Below are positions 33,992 to 43,005 of a stretch of DNA of 64,000 nucleotides, in pieces; the stretch's first letter is position 1, and each line of letters starts with the position of its first letter. Below the pieces are notes generated by a model. That model was given only the letters and a program-made list of their open reading frames with translations, made no database searches and was not told where the DNA came from. Source of the stretch: Actinomycetes bacterium (GTDB taxonomy: Bacteria; Actinomycetota; Actinomycetes; Actinomycetales; Dermatophilaceae); the NCBI GenBank assembly GCA_023420415.1, contig JAEZWF010000023.1, forward strand, positions 142,768-206,767. The letters are read 5' to 3'. The translations under genes were made by a program, and so were the position numbers.

Positions 33992-35136
33992 CGCGCCTCC
34001 TCAGGCATCGCGGCGGCGACCCGGCCGGTGGCCGAGCCGATCCGCGCCGTGTGTTCGCCCTCGCCACCCGCAGCGAAGACGTGGACGTTGGGCAGGTGCA
34101 CCTGCACCGTGACCTGTTCTCCTTCGGCAGGGGCGTGGTCGCTGTCCTCGACGACGATCAGGTGGTCGTCGCCCACGAGGATGTCGAGCTCCACCTGGCG
34201 CCCGAGTCTCTCCGCAAGGACGACCCGCCCCGGCACGCGCAGCCAGTCGTCGCTGCTCCGGTGCCCACGGTCCACCTCGAGCTCGCTGGGCCGCAGCCCG
34301 AGGCGTACCTTCTGTCCGGCCGTGAGGTCGAGGTCACGCGGCACCGGAAAACGTCCCGCCCCACCCGCAAACCTGACCTCACCGTCCTCGACGTCACCGT
34401 CGAGCAGGTTCATCTCCGGCTGGCCCATCGACCGCGCCACGAACGTGTCGACCGGGCTGCGCCAGACCTCCTCGGGCGTGCCCACCTGGACGAACCGCCC
34501 CGCACGCAGCACGGCCACCCGGTCACCGAGGGCGAGCGCCTCCTGGTAGTCGTGGGTCACGTACACCGTGGTCGTGCTGGAGGTCTGCGCGATCTGCTTG
34601 AGCTCAGCCCGCATCGACGCCCGCAGCTTGGCGTCGAGGTGCGACAGCGGCTCGTCGAGCAGGTAGATGTCGGCAGGGCGGACGAGGACCCGGCCGAGGG
34701 CTGTCCGCTGCCGCTGGCCGTTGGACAGCTCCCTGGGGAAGCGGGCCAGCAGGTGGTTGATGCCCAGGGTCGTCGTGACCAGGTCGATGCGACGACGACG
34801 CTCGTCCGCGGCATACTCACCCGTCCGGCCCGACCGAAGCGGCGAGGCGAGGTTCTGCTCGACGGTGCGCTGCGGATAGAGGGCGTAGCTCTCGAACGCC
34901 ATCGCGACGTTGCGGTGGTAGGGCTCGACGCCGGTCATGTCACGGCCGGCGATCTCCACCGTGCCCTCGTCGATCTCGACGAGTCCCGCGATGCTCTTCA
35001 ACGTCGTCGTCTTGCCCGCACCGGAGGGGCCGAGGATGACGAAGAACTCACCGTCCGACACGTCCAGGTCGATGCCGTCGACGGCCTTCACATCGCCGTA
35101 CGACGTGCGGATTCCCTTGAGGGACAACGTACCCAT
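33988..35136 (-). CDS. Sugar ABC transporter ATP-binding protein 2
   Basis: The 382-aa paralogue has Walker A ILGPSGAGKTTTLK, signature ELSNGQRQRTALGRVL, Walker B IYLLDEPLSHLD, VTHDYQEALALGDR and a TOBE-type C-terminus. As in its partner, the Q-loop position is Glu (AFESYALYP) and the signature departs from LSGGQ (LSNGQ). Two separate ATPase genes in one carbohydrate system resemble the GlpST layout of rhizobial glycerol transporters and mycobacterial polyol systems. Its start overlaps the permease stop. Confidence 0.92.
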   Translation of the reverse strand: MGTLSLKGIRTSYGDVKAVDGIDLDVSDGEFFVILGPSGAGKTTTLKSIAGLVEIDEGTVEIAGRDMTGVEPYHRNVAMAFESYALYPQRTVEQNLASPLRSGRTGEYAADERRRRIDLVTTTLGINHLLARFPRELSNGQRQRTALGRVLVRPADIYLLDEPLSHLDAKLRASMRAELKQIAQTSSTTTVYVTHDYQEALALGDRVAVLRAGRFVQVGTPEEVWRSPVDTFVARSMGQPEMNLLDGDVEDGEVRFAGGAGRFPVPRDLDLTAGQKVRLGLRPSELEVDRGHRSSDDWLRVPGRVVLAERLGRQVELDILVGDDHLIVVEDSDHAPAEGEQVTVQVHLPNVHVFAAGGEGEHTARIGSATGRVAAAMPEEAR

Positions 35137-36002
35137 CAGCCCTTCACCGCCCCGAACGAGAGGCCTTGCACCAGGTAGCGCTGAATGGTCAGCGCCAGGA
35201 CCAGCGGTGGCAGCGCGCCGATGAGCGCTGCGGCCGCCGTGAGGTTGTAGTACGCCTGGCCGCCGCCACCGAGGTACTTGGTGATCGCCACGGTCACCGT
35301 CGACGCCGACGTGTCGGCGAGGATGAGCGGGAAGACGTAGTTGTTCCAGGCGAAGATGAACGCGAGCAGCGCCGCCGCCGCGATGCCCGGGCGAACGAGC
35401 GGCAGCGCGACCATGAGGAACGCACGCCGTCGCGTGTAGCCGTCGAGGAGTGCCGCCTGCTCGAGGTCCTCGGGCAGGTCTTGGAAGTAGGAGCGCAGGA
35501 TCCACACGACCAGCGGCATCGTCACCAGCTGCAGCACCCAGATCATGCCGACCTTGGTGTCGAACAGCCCGACCTGGTTGTAGATGACGAACAGCGGCAC
35601 GATCACCATGAGCTCCGGCGCGAACCGGAAGGACAGCATGTTGAACATGAGGTCCTCCGACCCGCGGAACTTCCACCGGCCCGCCGCGTATGCCGCGGGG
35701 ATGCCGATGACGAGCGAGACCAGCACCGCGCCGCCGCAGTTGATGACACTGGTGAGCAGCGCGGTCTTGAAGTCGACCGACGTCAGCTGGGTGCCACGGT
35801 CGCTCAGGACCGTGCCGAAGTTCTCGACGGTCGGTGAGAACGCGAAGTAGGTGCTCGTCTGCTGGGCGTCGTTCTTCAGTGCCAGCAACACCATCCACAG
35901 GATCGGGAAGAGCGCGAACGCGAACCACGCGAGGATGCCGACGTCCGCCAGCACCGATCCGGTGGTGAACCGCTTCTGCCCGGGCATGAGCTCCTTGGCC
36001 AT
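35136..36002 (-). CDS. Sugar ABC transporter permease (MalG type)
   Basis: The 288-aa integral membrane protein has six TM segments and the EAA loop DLPEDLEQAALLDGYTRRRAFLMVALPLVRPGI that docks on the ATPases. The start is ATG 36002 with an AGGACTGAC leader; longer open-frame versions lack an RBS and only add residues overlapping the partner gene. It ends on the start codon of ATPase 2. With the next permease it forms the heterodimeric membrane channel. Confidence 0.93.
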   Translation of the reverse strand: MAKELMPGQKRFTTGSVLADVGILAWFAFALFPILWMVLLALKNDAQQTSTYFAFSPTVENFGTVLSDRGTQLTSVDFKTALLTSVINCGGAVLVSLVIGIPAAYAAGRWKFRGSEDLMFNMLSFRFAPELMVIVPLFVIYNQVGLFDTKVGMIWVLQLVTMPLVVWILRSYFQDLPEDLEQAALLDGYTRRRAFLMVALPLVRPGIAAAALLAFIFAWNNYVFPLILADTSASTVTVAITKYLGGGGQAYYNLTAAAALIGALPPLVLALTIQRYLVQGLSFGAVKG

Positions 36003-36003
36003 G

Positions 36004-36939
36004 TCAGTCCTCCGCTCCGGCTGCGCGCCGCTGGGCCTTGCCCAGGACACTGACGAGGTATCGGGCCGTGATGAAGACCAGAATCCACAGCAGGAACATG
36101 TAGGTGCTCCCTCGGGAGAAGTTCTGGAAGGTGATGGAGTCCTCGTAGGCGCCGATCTGCAGCGTGCGCGTGGCCAGGCCCGGCCCGCCAGCAGTGAGGA
36201 CGTAGATGAGGTCGAACGCCTTGAGGCAGTCCATGAAGCGGAAGATGACGGCCACGAGGATGTAGGGCCACATCATCGGCAGCTGGAGCCTGCGGAAGGT
36301 GTAGAACCAGGACGCCCCGTCGACCTGCGACGCCTCGAACGGCTCCTTGGGAAGGGAGCGGATGCCGGCCAGCACGAGGATCGCGACGAAGGGCGTGTAG
36401 ATCCAGGCGTCGACGAGGATCGAGGACCACAGGGCGGCGTCCTTGCTCAGCCAGTCGAACGTGCCGAGCCCGAACACGTGGTTGAGGACACCGAACTGAG
36501 GGTTGAACATGAGCTTCCAGATCGTGCCCGCGATGACGGGCGCGATCATGAGGGGCAGGATCAGGACCTTCTCGAAGATGCCCCCGATCTTGCTGGCCCG
36601 GTTGAGCAGCAACGCGATTCCGACACCGAGCACGGTCTCGAGCGCAGTGGCCACCACGGCGAACACGGCCGTGACCCGGACGCTGGTCCAGAACTGCGGG
36701 TCGGACAGGACGCTGCGGTAGTTGGCGAACCACACCACGTGTGGGTCGGGGTTGGCTGCCGTGTAGTTGAGGATCGAGTAGTAGGCGCCCAGGACGAACG
36801 GGTAGAGTATGCCGATGACGACCAGGACCGCGGGCAGCGCCAGGATGTAGGGCCGGAGCTGGCGGCGCCGCTCGGGCACCCGGGGTGGCGCACCGTCGCG
36901 CTGATTGGTCGCTGGTGCCGACGTCATGGTCGCGCTCAT
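36004..36939 (-). CDS. Sugar ABC transporter permease (MalF type)
   Basis: The 311-aa permease has an N-terminal cytoplasmic tail, then six TM segments starting LRPYILALPAVLVVIGILYPFVLGAYYS, and the EAA loop LPKEPFEASQVDGASWFYTFRRLQLPMM. It is of the usual length for UgpA/SmoF-like proteins. Its ATG overlaps the stop of the binding-protein gene (ATGA). Confidence 0.93.
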   Translation of the reverse strand: MSATMTSAPATNQRDGAPPRVPERRRQLRPYILALPAVLVVIGILYPFVLGAYYSILNYTAANPDPHVVWFANYRSVLSDPQFWTSVRVTAVFAVVATALETVLGVGIALLLNRASKIGGIFEKVLILPLMIAPVIAGTIWKLMFNPQFGVLNHVFGLGTFDWLSKDAALWSSILVDAWIYTPFVAILVLAGIRSLPKEPFEASQVDGASWFYTFRRLQLPMMWPYILVAVIFRFMDCLKAFDLIYVLTAGGPGLATRTLQIGAYEDSITFQNFSRGSTYMFLLWILVFITARYLVSVLGKAQRRAAGAED

Positions 36940-38354
36940 GCCACATTCACCTTTGCTTCAGCCGACTTGGCGTACGACCGCAGCCGCTTGTCGGCGTCGT
37001 CGCCTCCGTAGATGTCCTGCAGTGCCACGGCCCAGTCCTGCGTCGTCTGGAAGAACGACGTCTGCGGAGTGAACTGGATCTTGGACTCACCCACGACCCG
37101 CTCGAAGGTGTCGAGGTAGCCGGGGAACTCACCGAGGGTCTGCTTGAAGGCGCCGTCGAAGACGGACTTGCGCGTCGGGTCCGCGAATGCGCCACGGACG
37201 GCCTTGGACATCGCCTCCTTGCCCGTGGCCCACTGGATGAACAGCCACGCGGCCTGCTTGCGCTGCGACGCGGCATTCATCGCCAGCGACCAGGTCCACA
37301 GGTTGGTCTTGTAGTTGCCGTCCGGGCCGGCCGGGCCCGGGTGCCAGGCCAGGTTGCCTGCCTCCTTGCTCGCACCCGGCTTGTTCTTCGGGTAGGTCGC
37401 GGAGTCGGCGTCGTAGCACATCATCGCGTTGCCGTTGCCGAGGTCGCGGGTGCAGTCGGGGTACTCGTAGGTCGTCCACGACGCTGGCCCGGCATCCCGG
37501 GCCAGCTCGACCCACTCGCGCTGGAACCGGATGGCATCGTCGGTGGCCATCTCGGCGACGAGCTGGTCGCCGTCGAGCCGGTAGTCGACACCCCCCATGC
37601 GGGAGTACTGCGTGATGAACCCCGGGTGGATCGTCGCCCACGACTTGGACCCGCGGAACGCGACACCGTAGCGACCGGCGCTGCGGTCGGTGAGGTCGCG
37701 GGCCAGCTGCTGGAAGTCCTCCCAGGTGTCCGCAGGCTTGATGCCGCGGGAGTCGAAGTAGGCCTTGTTGTAGCAGACCACGTTGTTCTCGAAGCCCCAC
37801 GGAATGGCCCACTGGCCGCCGCTGCCGAGCGGGCTTCCGACCTTGAAGTCCCAGCTCGTCGAGGTGCGCAGGCCCTCGTAGATGTCCTCGAAGTCGTACT
37901 CGTCACTGGTCGCTGCGGAGTTCTCGATCCATGGCTTGAGGTCCTCCATCCAGCCCGGCGGGCCGTACTGCCAGATGAAGTACGCACCCGTCATGAACAC
38001 GTCGTGCGACCCCGAGCCGCCGGCGAGCTCGGTGTTGAGCTTGGTGAAGTACGCACCCTCCGGCACGAGGTCGGCGACGACCTCGATGCCGGTGAGCTCG
38101 GTGAACTCCTTGAGCAGCGGCTGGAAGCTCTGCTGGTAGGGGTGCGGGGTCTGCAGGATGCGGACTGTCTGCCCCTTGGCGGCCTTCCAGTCGAAAGAGC
38201 CGGTCACGGCGGAGGCACCGTTGGGGTGGCGCTCCCCGCCGCCGACGCCGCAGGCCGCCAGCCCGGGTAGGAGGGTCGCGCCGAGACCCGCCAGACCCGC
38301 TGCCTTGAGCACGTCCCGGCGGGACCAGCCTGGCTGCTGCGAGCGGCTGGTCAT
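36936..38354 (-). CDS. Extracellular sugar/polyol-binding lipoprotein
   Basis: The 472-aa family-1 solute-binding protein has a twin-arginine-like start (WSRRDVLKAAGLAGLGATLLPGLAAC) ending in the lipobox LAAC, so it is probably exported by Tat and lipid-anchored. SBP_bac_1 features follow: VRILQTPHPYQQSFQPLLKEFTELTGIEV, GSHDVFMTGAYFIWQY, GGQWAIPWGFENNVVCYNKAYFD and GNGNAMMCYDADSATYP. The SmoE/mannitol-binding type is the closest by eye. It delivers the sugar alcohol to the two permeases. Confidence 0.92.
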   Translation of the reverse strand: MTSRSQQPGWSRRDVLKAAGLAGLGATLLPGLAACGVGGGERHPNGASAVTGSFDWKAAKGQTVRILQTPHPYQQSFQPLLKEFTELTGIEVVADLVPEGAYFTKLNTELAGGSGSHDVFMTGAYFIWQYGPPGWMEDLKPWIENSAATSDEYDFEDIYEGLRTSTSWDFKVGSPLGSGGQWAIPWGFENNVVCYNKAYFDSRGIKPADTWEDFQQLARDLTDRSAGRYGVAFRGSKSWATIHPGFITQYSRMGGVDYRLDGDQLVAEMATDDAIRFQREWVELARDAGPASWTTYEYPDCTRDLGNGNAMMCYDADSATYPKNKPGASKEAGNLAWHPGPAGPDGNYKTNLWTWSLAMNAASQRKQAAWLFIQWATGKEAMSKAVRGAFADPTRKSVFDGAFKQTLGEFPGYLDTFERVVGESKIQFTPQTSFFQTTQDWAVALQDIYGGDDADKRLRSYAKSAEAKVNVA

Positions 38355-39538
38355 GCCGCGTCCCCGGCCGGGTCATTGCGCACCGTGGTGTCGCCGTTCG
38401 GGAGGAGGCTGACCTTGATCGACTCCCTGCCCGACGCCACCAGGTCCAGCCCCTTCTGGAACTCCGACAGCGGCAGCTGGTGGGTGACGATCTCGTCCAT
38501 CGGGAGCTTTCCCTGCTCGATGAGGCGGATCGCCGCCGGCCAGCAGTTCGGACCCAGGTGGGCGCCCAGGACGTCGAGCTCCTTGTCGTCGCTGATGATG
38601 CTCCAGTCGACGCTGACGTCGTCCTTGAAGACGGAGTACTCGACGAACCGGCCGAGCTTGCGCAGCAGATTGAGGCCCTGCGGCACCGCGGACGGGTGGC
38701 CGGTGCCCTCCAGGTAGACGTCGGCGCCGTAGCCGTCGGTCAGCTCCATGATGCGCGCGACCGCGTCCTCCTCGGCGATGTTGATCGCCATGGTGGCGCC
38801 GGTCTTGAGGGCCAGCTCGAGCTTGCGCGGGTCCATGTCGAGGGCGATGACCTCGGCCGGGTTCTTCGCGGCCGCACCGGCGATCATGCCGAGCCCGATC
38901 GGCCCGGCGCCGGCGACCACAACCACGTCGGCGAAGGTGATCTGGGCTCGCTCGACCGCGTGGAGGGCACAGGACAGGGGCTCGGCGAATGCCGCGTGCG
39001 CGGCCGGGATGGAGCCGTCGATCTTGTGCACGAGCGACGCCGTCGAGAGCACCATGTACTGCTCCATGCCGCCGGGGTTGGCGCGCTTGAAGCCGTACAT
39101 GTCGTGCACCTGGCACATGTGGTAGTTGCCGGTCGTGCAGTAGCGACACTCCCAGCAGGGCACGATCTGCTCGACCACGACGCGGTCACCGACGTCGATG
39201 CCCCAGTGCTCGCGAGCCTCGTCGTCGAGCTGCACCACGCGACCGCAGATCTCGTGGCCGGGCACGACCTCGGTCTCGGACCAGGCGGGGCGGTTCTCGT
39301 CACCCCAGAACTTGGCGGCGCCGTGGTAGTTCTTCAGGTCGCTGGCGCAGATCCCCACGGCCTCGACCTCGAGGAGCACCTCGCCCTTGCCGGGCGTCGG
39401 GACCGGCAGCGTCTCGAAGGTGTAGTTCTCCGGGCCGTGGTTGACCACCGCCTCCATCGTCTCCGGCAGCTGCGGGGGGCCGCCTGCCTCGTTGCCGCCC
39501 GACCGGGCCGTGGGCCCAGGCTTCGTCGTCTCGGTCAC
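38351..39538 (-). CDS. eltD: Zinc-dependent polyol dehydrogenase, erythritol/L-threitol type
   Basis: The 395-aa MDR enzyme has catalytic zinc ligands in GICASDLKNYHG (Cys) and VVPGHEICGRV (His, Glu), structural-zinc cysteines PCWECRYCTTGNYHMC, the dinucleotide motif VVVAGAGPIGLG and an acidic residue in ALDMDPRKL, favouring NAD. The sequence closely recalls mycobacterial erythritol/L-threitol dehydrogenase, hence the tentative symbol. It oxidises the tetritol to erythrulose. The GTG start has GGAGG upstream and adds a 27-residue N-terminal tail. First gene of the operon, facing the SorC regulator. Confidence 0.82.
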   Translation of the reverse strand: MTETTKPGPTARSGGNEAGGPPQLPETMEAVVNHGPENYTFETLPVPTPGKGEVLLEVEAVGICASDLKNYHGAAKFWGDENRPAWSETEVVPGHEICGRVVQLDDEAREHWGIDVGDRVVVEQIVPCWECRYCTTGNYHMCQVHDMYGFKRANPGGMEQYMVLSTASLVHKIDGSIPAAHAAFAEPLSCALHAVERAQITFADVVVVAGAGPIGLGMIAGAAAKNPAEVIALDMDPRKLELALKTGATMAINIAEEDAVARIMELTDGYGADVYLEGTGHPSAVPQGLNLLRKLGRFVEYSVFKDDVSVDWSIISDDKELDVLGAHLGPNCWPAAIRLIEQGKLPMDEIVTHQLPLSEFQKGLDLVASGRESIKVSLLPNGDTTVRNDPAGDAA

Positions 39539-39611
39539 GGGGACCTCCGTTGGTCCAGGGGCGCCACCTCGCACCCATGCGGTCTCTGCCAACAAGCAGA
39601 GTAGGAGGGTG

Positions 39612-39640
39612 ATGAACATCTGTCCAGCACTAATGTTCAA
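39612..39640 (-). promoter_or_regulatory. Operator and promoter of the polyol operon
   Basis: TGAACAT (39613-39619) and ATGTTCA (39633-39639) are perfect inverted half-sites 20 bp apart centre to centre. On the minus strand they contain TTGAAC (-35, 39640-39635), a 17-nt spacer and GTTCAT (-10, 39617-39612), so bound regulator would block RNA polymerase. Confidence 0.75.
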
Positions 39641-39654
39641 CAGGTGAGAATCTG

Positions 39655-39671
39655 TGCACGAGGTGCATAAT
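39655..39671 (+). promoter_or_regulatory. Inverted repeat over the -10 of the SorC regulator gene
   Basis: TGCAC-GAG-GTGCA (39655-39667) overlaps CATAAT (39666-39671), a -10-like hexamer about 60 nt before the regulator start. Autoregulation is likely. Confidence 0.55.
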
Positions 39672-39730
39672 GAGCAACGCATCCACCCTCGACCCACAGG
39701 GGTGACATCGGCGCCAGGAAGCGAATCCCT

Positions 39731-40720
39731 ATGAGCCACAATCCAATTGACGCCTCCGAATCGGGTCATTCACGCTTCTCGCCGGACCTCCTCTACCGCG
39801 CGGCGCGGCTCTACTACCTGGAGAACGCGACGCAAGCCGAGGTTGCGACCGCCTTGGGCACCAGCCGACCGACGGTGAGCCGTCTGCTGGCAGAGGCACG
39901 GTCGAGCGGCATGGTGCACATCGAGGTCCGCGAACCGGGCACGTCCGCCACGAGCGACCTCGAGGCAGGTCTCGTCGAGCGTCTGGGACTCGATGCCGCC
40001 TTCGTGACGCCCAGCGCGCAGGGTATGCCGCTCGGAAGTGCGCTCGGCCCGGGTGTTGCAGCCGCGCTCGAACGCGCCAACCTGCAGCCGGGGGACGCGC
40101 TCCTCGTCTCATCGGGGCAGTCGACCCACGCCGTCTCCCAGCAACCGCTGCCCGCGCTGCCGGGTGTCCTGCTGGCGCCCACGGTCGGCGGCGTGGACGA
40201 GCCGGAGGAGTACTACCAGACCAACGAGATCACCCGAAGCCTGGCCGTCCGCCTGCACGGCTCTCCCGTCTTCCTCTACGCACCCGCCATGCCCAGCGAG
40301 GTGTTGTACCCCGTGCTCATGTCCGACTCGCTGATCAAGCGAGTCACCACCGTGTGGCGCACGGCGAAGGCCGCCCTGCTCGGCATCGGCGCACCGCCCC
40401 GGTCGCGCTCCTCGCTTCCGTCCTTCCTGCCCCGCGACCTGCCCGCCCTGGACAACGCCATCGGCGACATCTGCGCCCGGCCCTTCGACTCGCGCGGCAA
40501 GCCGGTGCGGTTCCCGGGCATGGACCGGCTCGTCGCCATGGAGCTCTCGGCGTTGCGGCGCGTCCCCCACACCATCGGGGTCGCGGTCGGCGCGGCCAAG
40601 GTGCCCGCCATCCGGGTGGCCGCACGCAGCGGCTACATCAACACCCTCGTCACCGACACCCCGACGGCGCGCCAGCTCCTGGCCTCGGTGGCGAACGACA
40701 CGAAGGAGCGGGTCCGTTGA
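39731..40720 (+). CDS. SorC/DeoR-like sugar-responsive regulator of the polyol locus
   Basis: The 329-aa protein has the SorC layout: an N-terminal HTH (SPDLLYRAARLYYLENATQAEVATALGTSRPTVSRLLAEARSSGMVHIEV, residues 17-67), then a sugar-phosphate-binding domain of NagB-like fold (VSSGQSTHAVSQQ, LLAPTVGGVDEPEEYYQTNEI, GIGAPPRS). Family members sense phosphorylated sugars. It starts at ATG with AGGAAG upstream. Its stop overlaps the SDR start (TTGA), tying regulator and SDR in one transcript. Confidence 0.9.
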   Translation: MSHNPIDASESGHSRFSPDLLYRAARLYYLENATQAEVATALGTSRPTVSRLLAEARSSGMVHIEVREPGTSATSDLEAGLVERLGLDAAFVTPSAQGMPLGSALGPGVAAALERANLQPGDALLVSSGQSTHAVSQQPLPALPGVLLAPTVGGVDEPEEYYQTNEITRSLAVRLHGSPVFLYAPAMPSEVLYPVLMSDSLIKRVTTVWRTAKAALLGIGAPPRSRSSLPSFLPRDLPALDNAIGDICARPFDSRGKPVRFPGMDRLVAMELSALRRVPHTIGVAVGAAKVPAIRVAARSGYINTLVTDTPTARQLLASVANDTKERVR

Positions 40721-41475
40721 CCCAGACACTGTCGACGACACGAGCCCTCGTCACCGGGGCGAGCAAGGGAATCGGAGCGGCGATCGCGGACGCCCTGGCC
40801 GCCGAAGGCGCGTCCCTGGTCCTGTCCGCCCGCGACGAGCAGGCACTCGAAACTCTTGCCGCGCGGTTGCGTGAGGAGTACGGCGCCGAGGTGCGCTGCC
40901 TGCCAGTCGACCTCACCGACCCCACAGCACCGGAGCGGCTGGCGGAGGAGTCGTGGGCGACCTTCGACGGCCTCGACCTGCTGGTCAACAACGCCGGGCG
41001 GTCCATCACCGGGCCGGCGGCAAAGGTGACCCGCGAAGACTGGGACGCGGTCATGACGGTCAACCTGCACGCGCCGGCCATGCTCGCCGCCGACGTGGGT
41101 GGCCGCATGGCCGAGGCGGGCGGTGGACGCATCGTCACGATCGGCTCCGCTGCCGCCCTCCGCGCGCTGCCGGAGCACTACGCCTACTGCGCCAGCAAGG
41201 CCGCGCTCGTCATGGCGACGCGGGTCCTCGCACTCGAGCTCGGACCCCGCGGGGTGCGCGCCAACAGCGTCTGCCCGACGGTGGTGCTCACGGAGATGGG
41301 CACCCAGGTCTGGGGCGACGAGGCCAAGTCGGCTCCGATGCTCGCGCGGATCCCGGCGGGTCACTTCGCCCAGCCGCACGACGTCGCCTCGGCCGTGGTC
41401 TACCTGGCCTCCCCCGGTGCCGACATGGTCAACGGCACCGAGCTCGTCCTCGACGGGGGCTACCTCGCGACCTGA
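40717..41475 (+). CDS. SDR polyol/ketose reductase (DCXR/threitol dehydrogenase-like)
   Basis: The 252-aa SDR has RALVTGASKGIGAAIADAL, LLVNNAGRSITGP, SAAALRALPEHYAYCASKAAL (Ser, Tyr, Lys) and NSVCPTVVLTEMGTQVW, which closely follows the NPTVV.T.MG pattern of L-xylulose reductase (DCXR). Xylitol or D-threitol dehydrogenase are the likeliest activities. TTG is the only start that fits and it overlaps the regulator stop. It probably supplies a second ketose to the FGGY kinase or the DhaKL kinase. Confidence 0.85.
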   Translation: MTQTLSTTRALVTGASKGIGAAIADALAAEGASLVLSARDEQALETLAARLREEYGAEVRCLPVDLTDPTAPERLAEESWATFDGLDLLVNNAGRSITGPAAKVTREDWDAVMTVNLHAPAMLAADVGGRMAEAGGGRIVTIGSAAALRALPEHYAYCASKAALVMATRVLALELGPRGVRANSVCPTVVLTEMGTQVWGDEAKSAPMLARIPAGHFAQPHDVASAVVYLASPGADMVNGTELVLDGGYLAT

Positions 41476-41508
41476 CGCCGCTCGGTCCGCGGCTCGGTCC
41501 GCCGCGGC

Positions 41509-43005
41509 TCAGTCCGCGAAGGCACGCTCCTGCGCCGCCGCCAAGCCGTGCACGATGTCGCGGGTCGCAGGGTAGAGCTCGCTGTAGGCGGCATACCTCG
41601 CGTCGTAGACCTCGCGCGTCTCCGGTCTCGGCTCGACCACGGAACCCACTGTGGCCCAGTCAGTTTCGGGCGGAAGCAGGCCCACGCCGATGCCAGCCAG
41701 CAAGGCATCTCCGTAGCTCGCCCCGATGGTCTGCACCGGGATCTCCTGCGGGCGTCCGGTCACGTCGCTGACGATCTGGGTCCACAGACCGCCCTGGGTG
41801 CCCCCACCGACCGCCACGAGGCGCCGGATGGGGTCGTCGTCGTGCTCGAGGAAGTCGATGATCTGGCGGATGCCGAACGCAATGCCTTCGTATGCCGCAC
41901 GGAACAGGTGGGCCCGACCGTGCCGCAGCGTGAGCCCGGCGACGACGCCACGCGCGTGGGGGTCGAAGATCGGGCTCCGCTCGCCGGCGAAGTAGGGCAG
42001 CAGCAGCAGTCCGTCGGACCCGGGCTCGACGGCGGCGGCCTCCCGGACGAGCTCCTCGAAGGACGGCCCCCCACACAGGTCCTGCACCCACGCGGTCAGG
42101 GATCCGGAGGTCGACATGCCCGCGGCGATCGTGTGCTGGCCGGGCTCGACACCCGCGGTCGTCCAGAGCTTGGGGTGGGTGCGGAAGCGTTCGAGCACCT
42201 GGACGAAGAAGAGCGTGGAGCCGTACATGAGCATGAGGTCGCCCGGCCCCCGCACCCCGGCCGAGAATGCCTCAGCCCATGCGTCGACCGTGCCGACGGA
42301 GACGGGTGTGCCGGCGGGTATGCCGGTCGCGGCCGCCGCCTGCGCAGTCACCTTTCCCATGACCTCGGCCGGCGTCACCAGGCGCGGCATCTCGAGGTCG
42401 CCCGCCACGTCGGGGACCCACTCCCCGATCCACGTGTTCGTGCGGACGTCGTAGAGCGGGTCGCTCTGGCTGGCCGTGTGGTGGTCGAGGACGTACTCGC
42501 CGGTGAGCTTGGCGGCGACGTAGGAGTTGGAGTTGAACCACCTGGCGCCGCCCGCCCACGCGTCGGGCTCGTGCCGGCGCAGCCACACCATCTTGGGGCC
42601 GACGGCCTGGGTGCTCAGGGCTTTTCCGCATCGCTGCAGGATCTCCTCGGCACCGAAGCGATCGGTGAGCTCTGCGATCTCCTGCTCGGCTCGACCGTCG
42701 ATGCCGTAGAGGATGGCCGGCCGCACGGGCCGCAGCTCGGCATCGGTGACAAGGAGACAGGGCCCCATGCCGCTGACGCACATCGCGGCGACGCGGGTCG
42801 GGTCGATGCCGCCCATCAGCTCGCGTGCCACCTCGACCAGGTCGCCCCACCAGATGCGTTCGGCGTCGACCTCGGCCCACCCGGGGCGCGGCAGCTCCAT
42901 CGTGTGCTTGCGCACCGCGGTTGCCACAATCTCTCCCTGGGGGGTTGCCAGCACGCCCTTGGTGCTTGCGGTTCCGATGTCGATGCCCAGCAGCAAGGGG
43001 TCCAC
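41509..43005 (-). CDS. FGGY-family carbohydrate kinase (xylulokinase-like)
   Basis: The 498-aa kinase has the ATPase-fold N-terminal LLLGIDIGTASTKGVLA, VAAMCVSGMGPCLLVTD, RPAILYGIDGRAEQEI (catalytic Asp region), DAWAEAFSAGV, and the FGGY signature-like GGGTQGGLWTQIVSDVTGRPQEIP. Xylulokinase is the best general call, though tetrulose or other ketose kinases share the fold. GTG start. It faces the SDR across a 33-bp gap and completes a possible pentitol branch. Confidence 0.87.
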   Translation of the reverse strand: MDPLLLGIDIGTASTKGVLATPQGEIVATAVRKHTMELPRPGWAEVDAERIWWGDLVEVARELMGGIDPTRVAAMCVSGMGPCLLVTDAELRPVRPAILYGIDGRAEQEIAELTDRFGAEEILQRCGKALSTQAVGPKMVWLRRHEPDAWAGGARWFNSNSYVAAKLTGEYVLDHHTASQSDPLYDVRTNTWIGEWVPDVAGDLEMPRLVTPAEVMGKVTAQAAAATGIPAGTPVSVGTVDAWAEAFSAGVRGPGDLMLMYGSTLFFVQVLERFRTHPKLWTTAGVEPGQHTIAAGMSTSGSLTAWVQDLCGGPSFEELVREAAAVEPGSDGLLLLPYFAGERSPIFDPHARGVVAGLTLRHGRAHLFRAAYEGIAFGIRQIIDFLEHDDDPIRRLVAVGGGTQGGLWTQIVSDVTGRPQEIPVQTIGASYGDALLAGIGVGLLPPETDWATVGSVVEPRPETREVYDARYAAYSELYPATRDIVHGLAAAQERAFAD

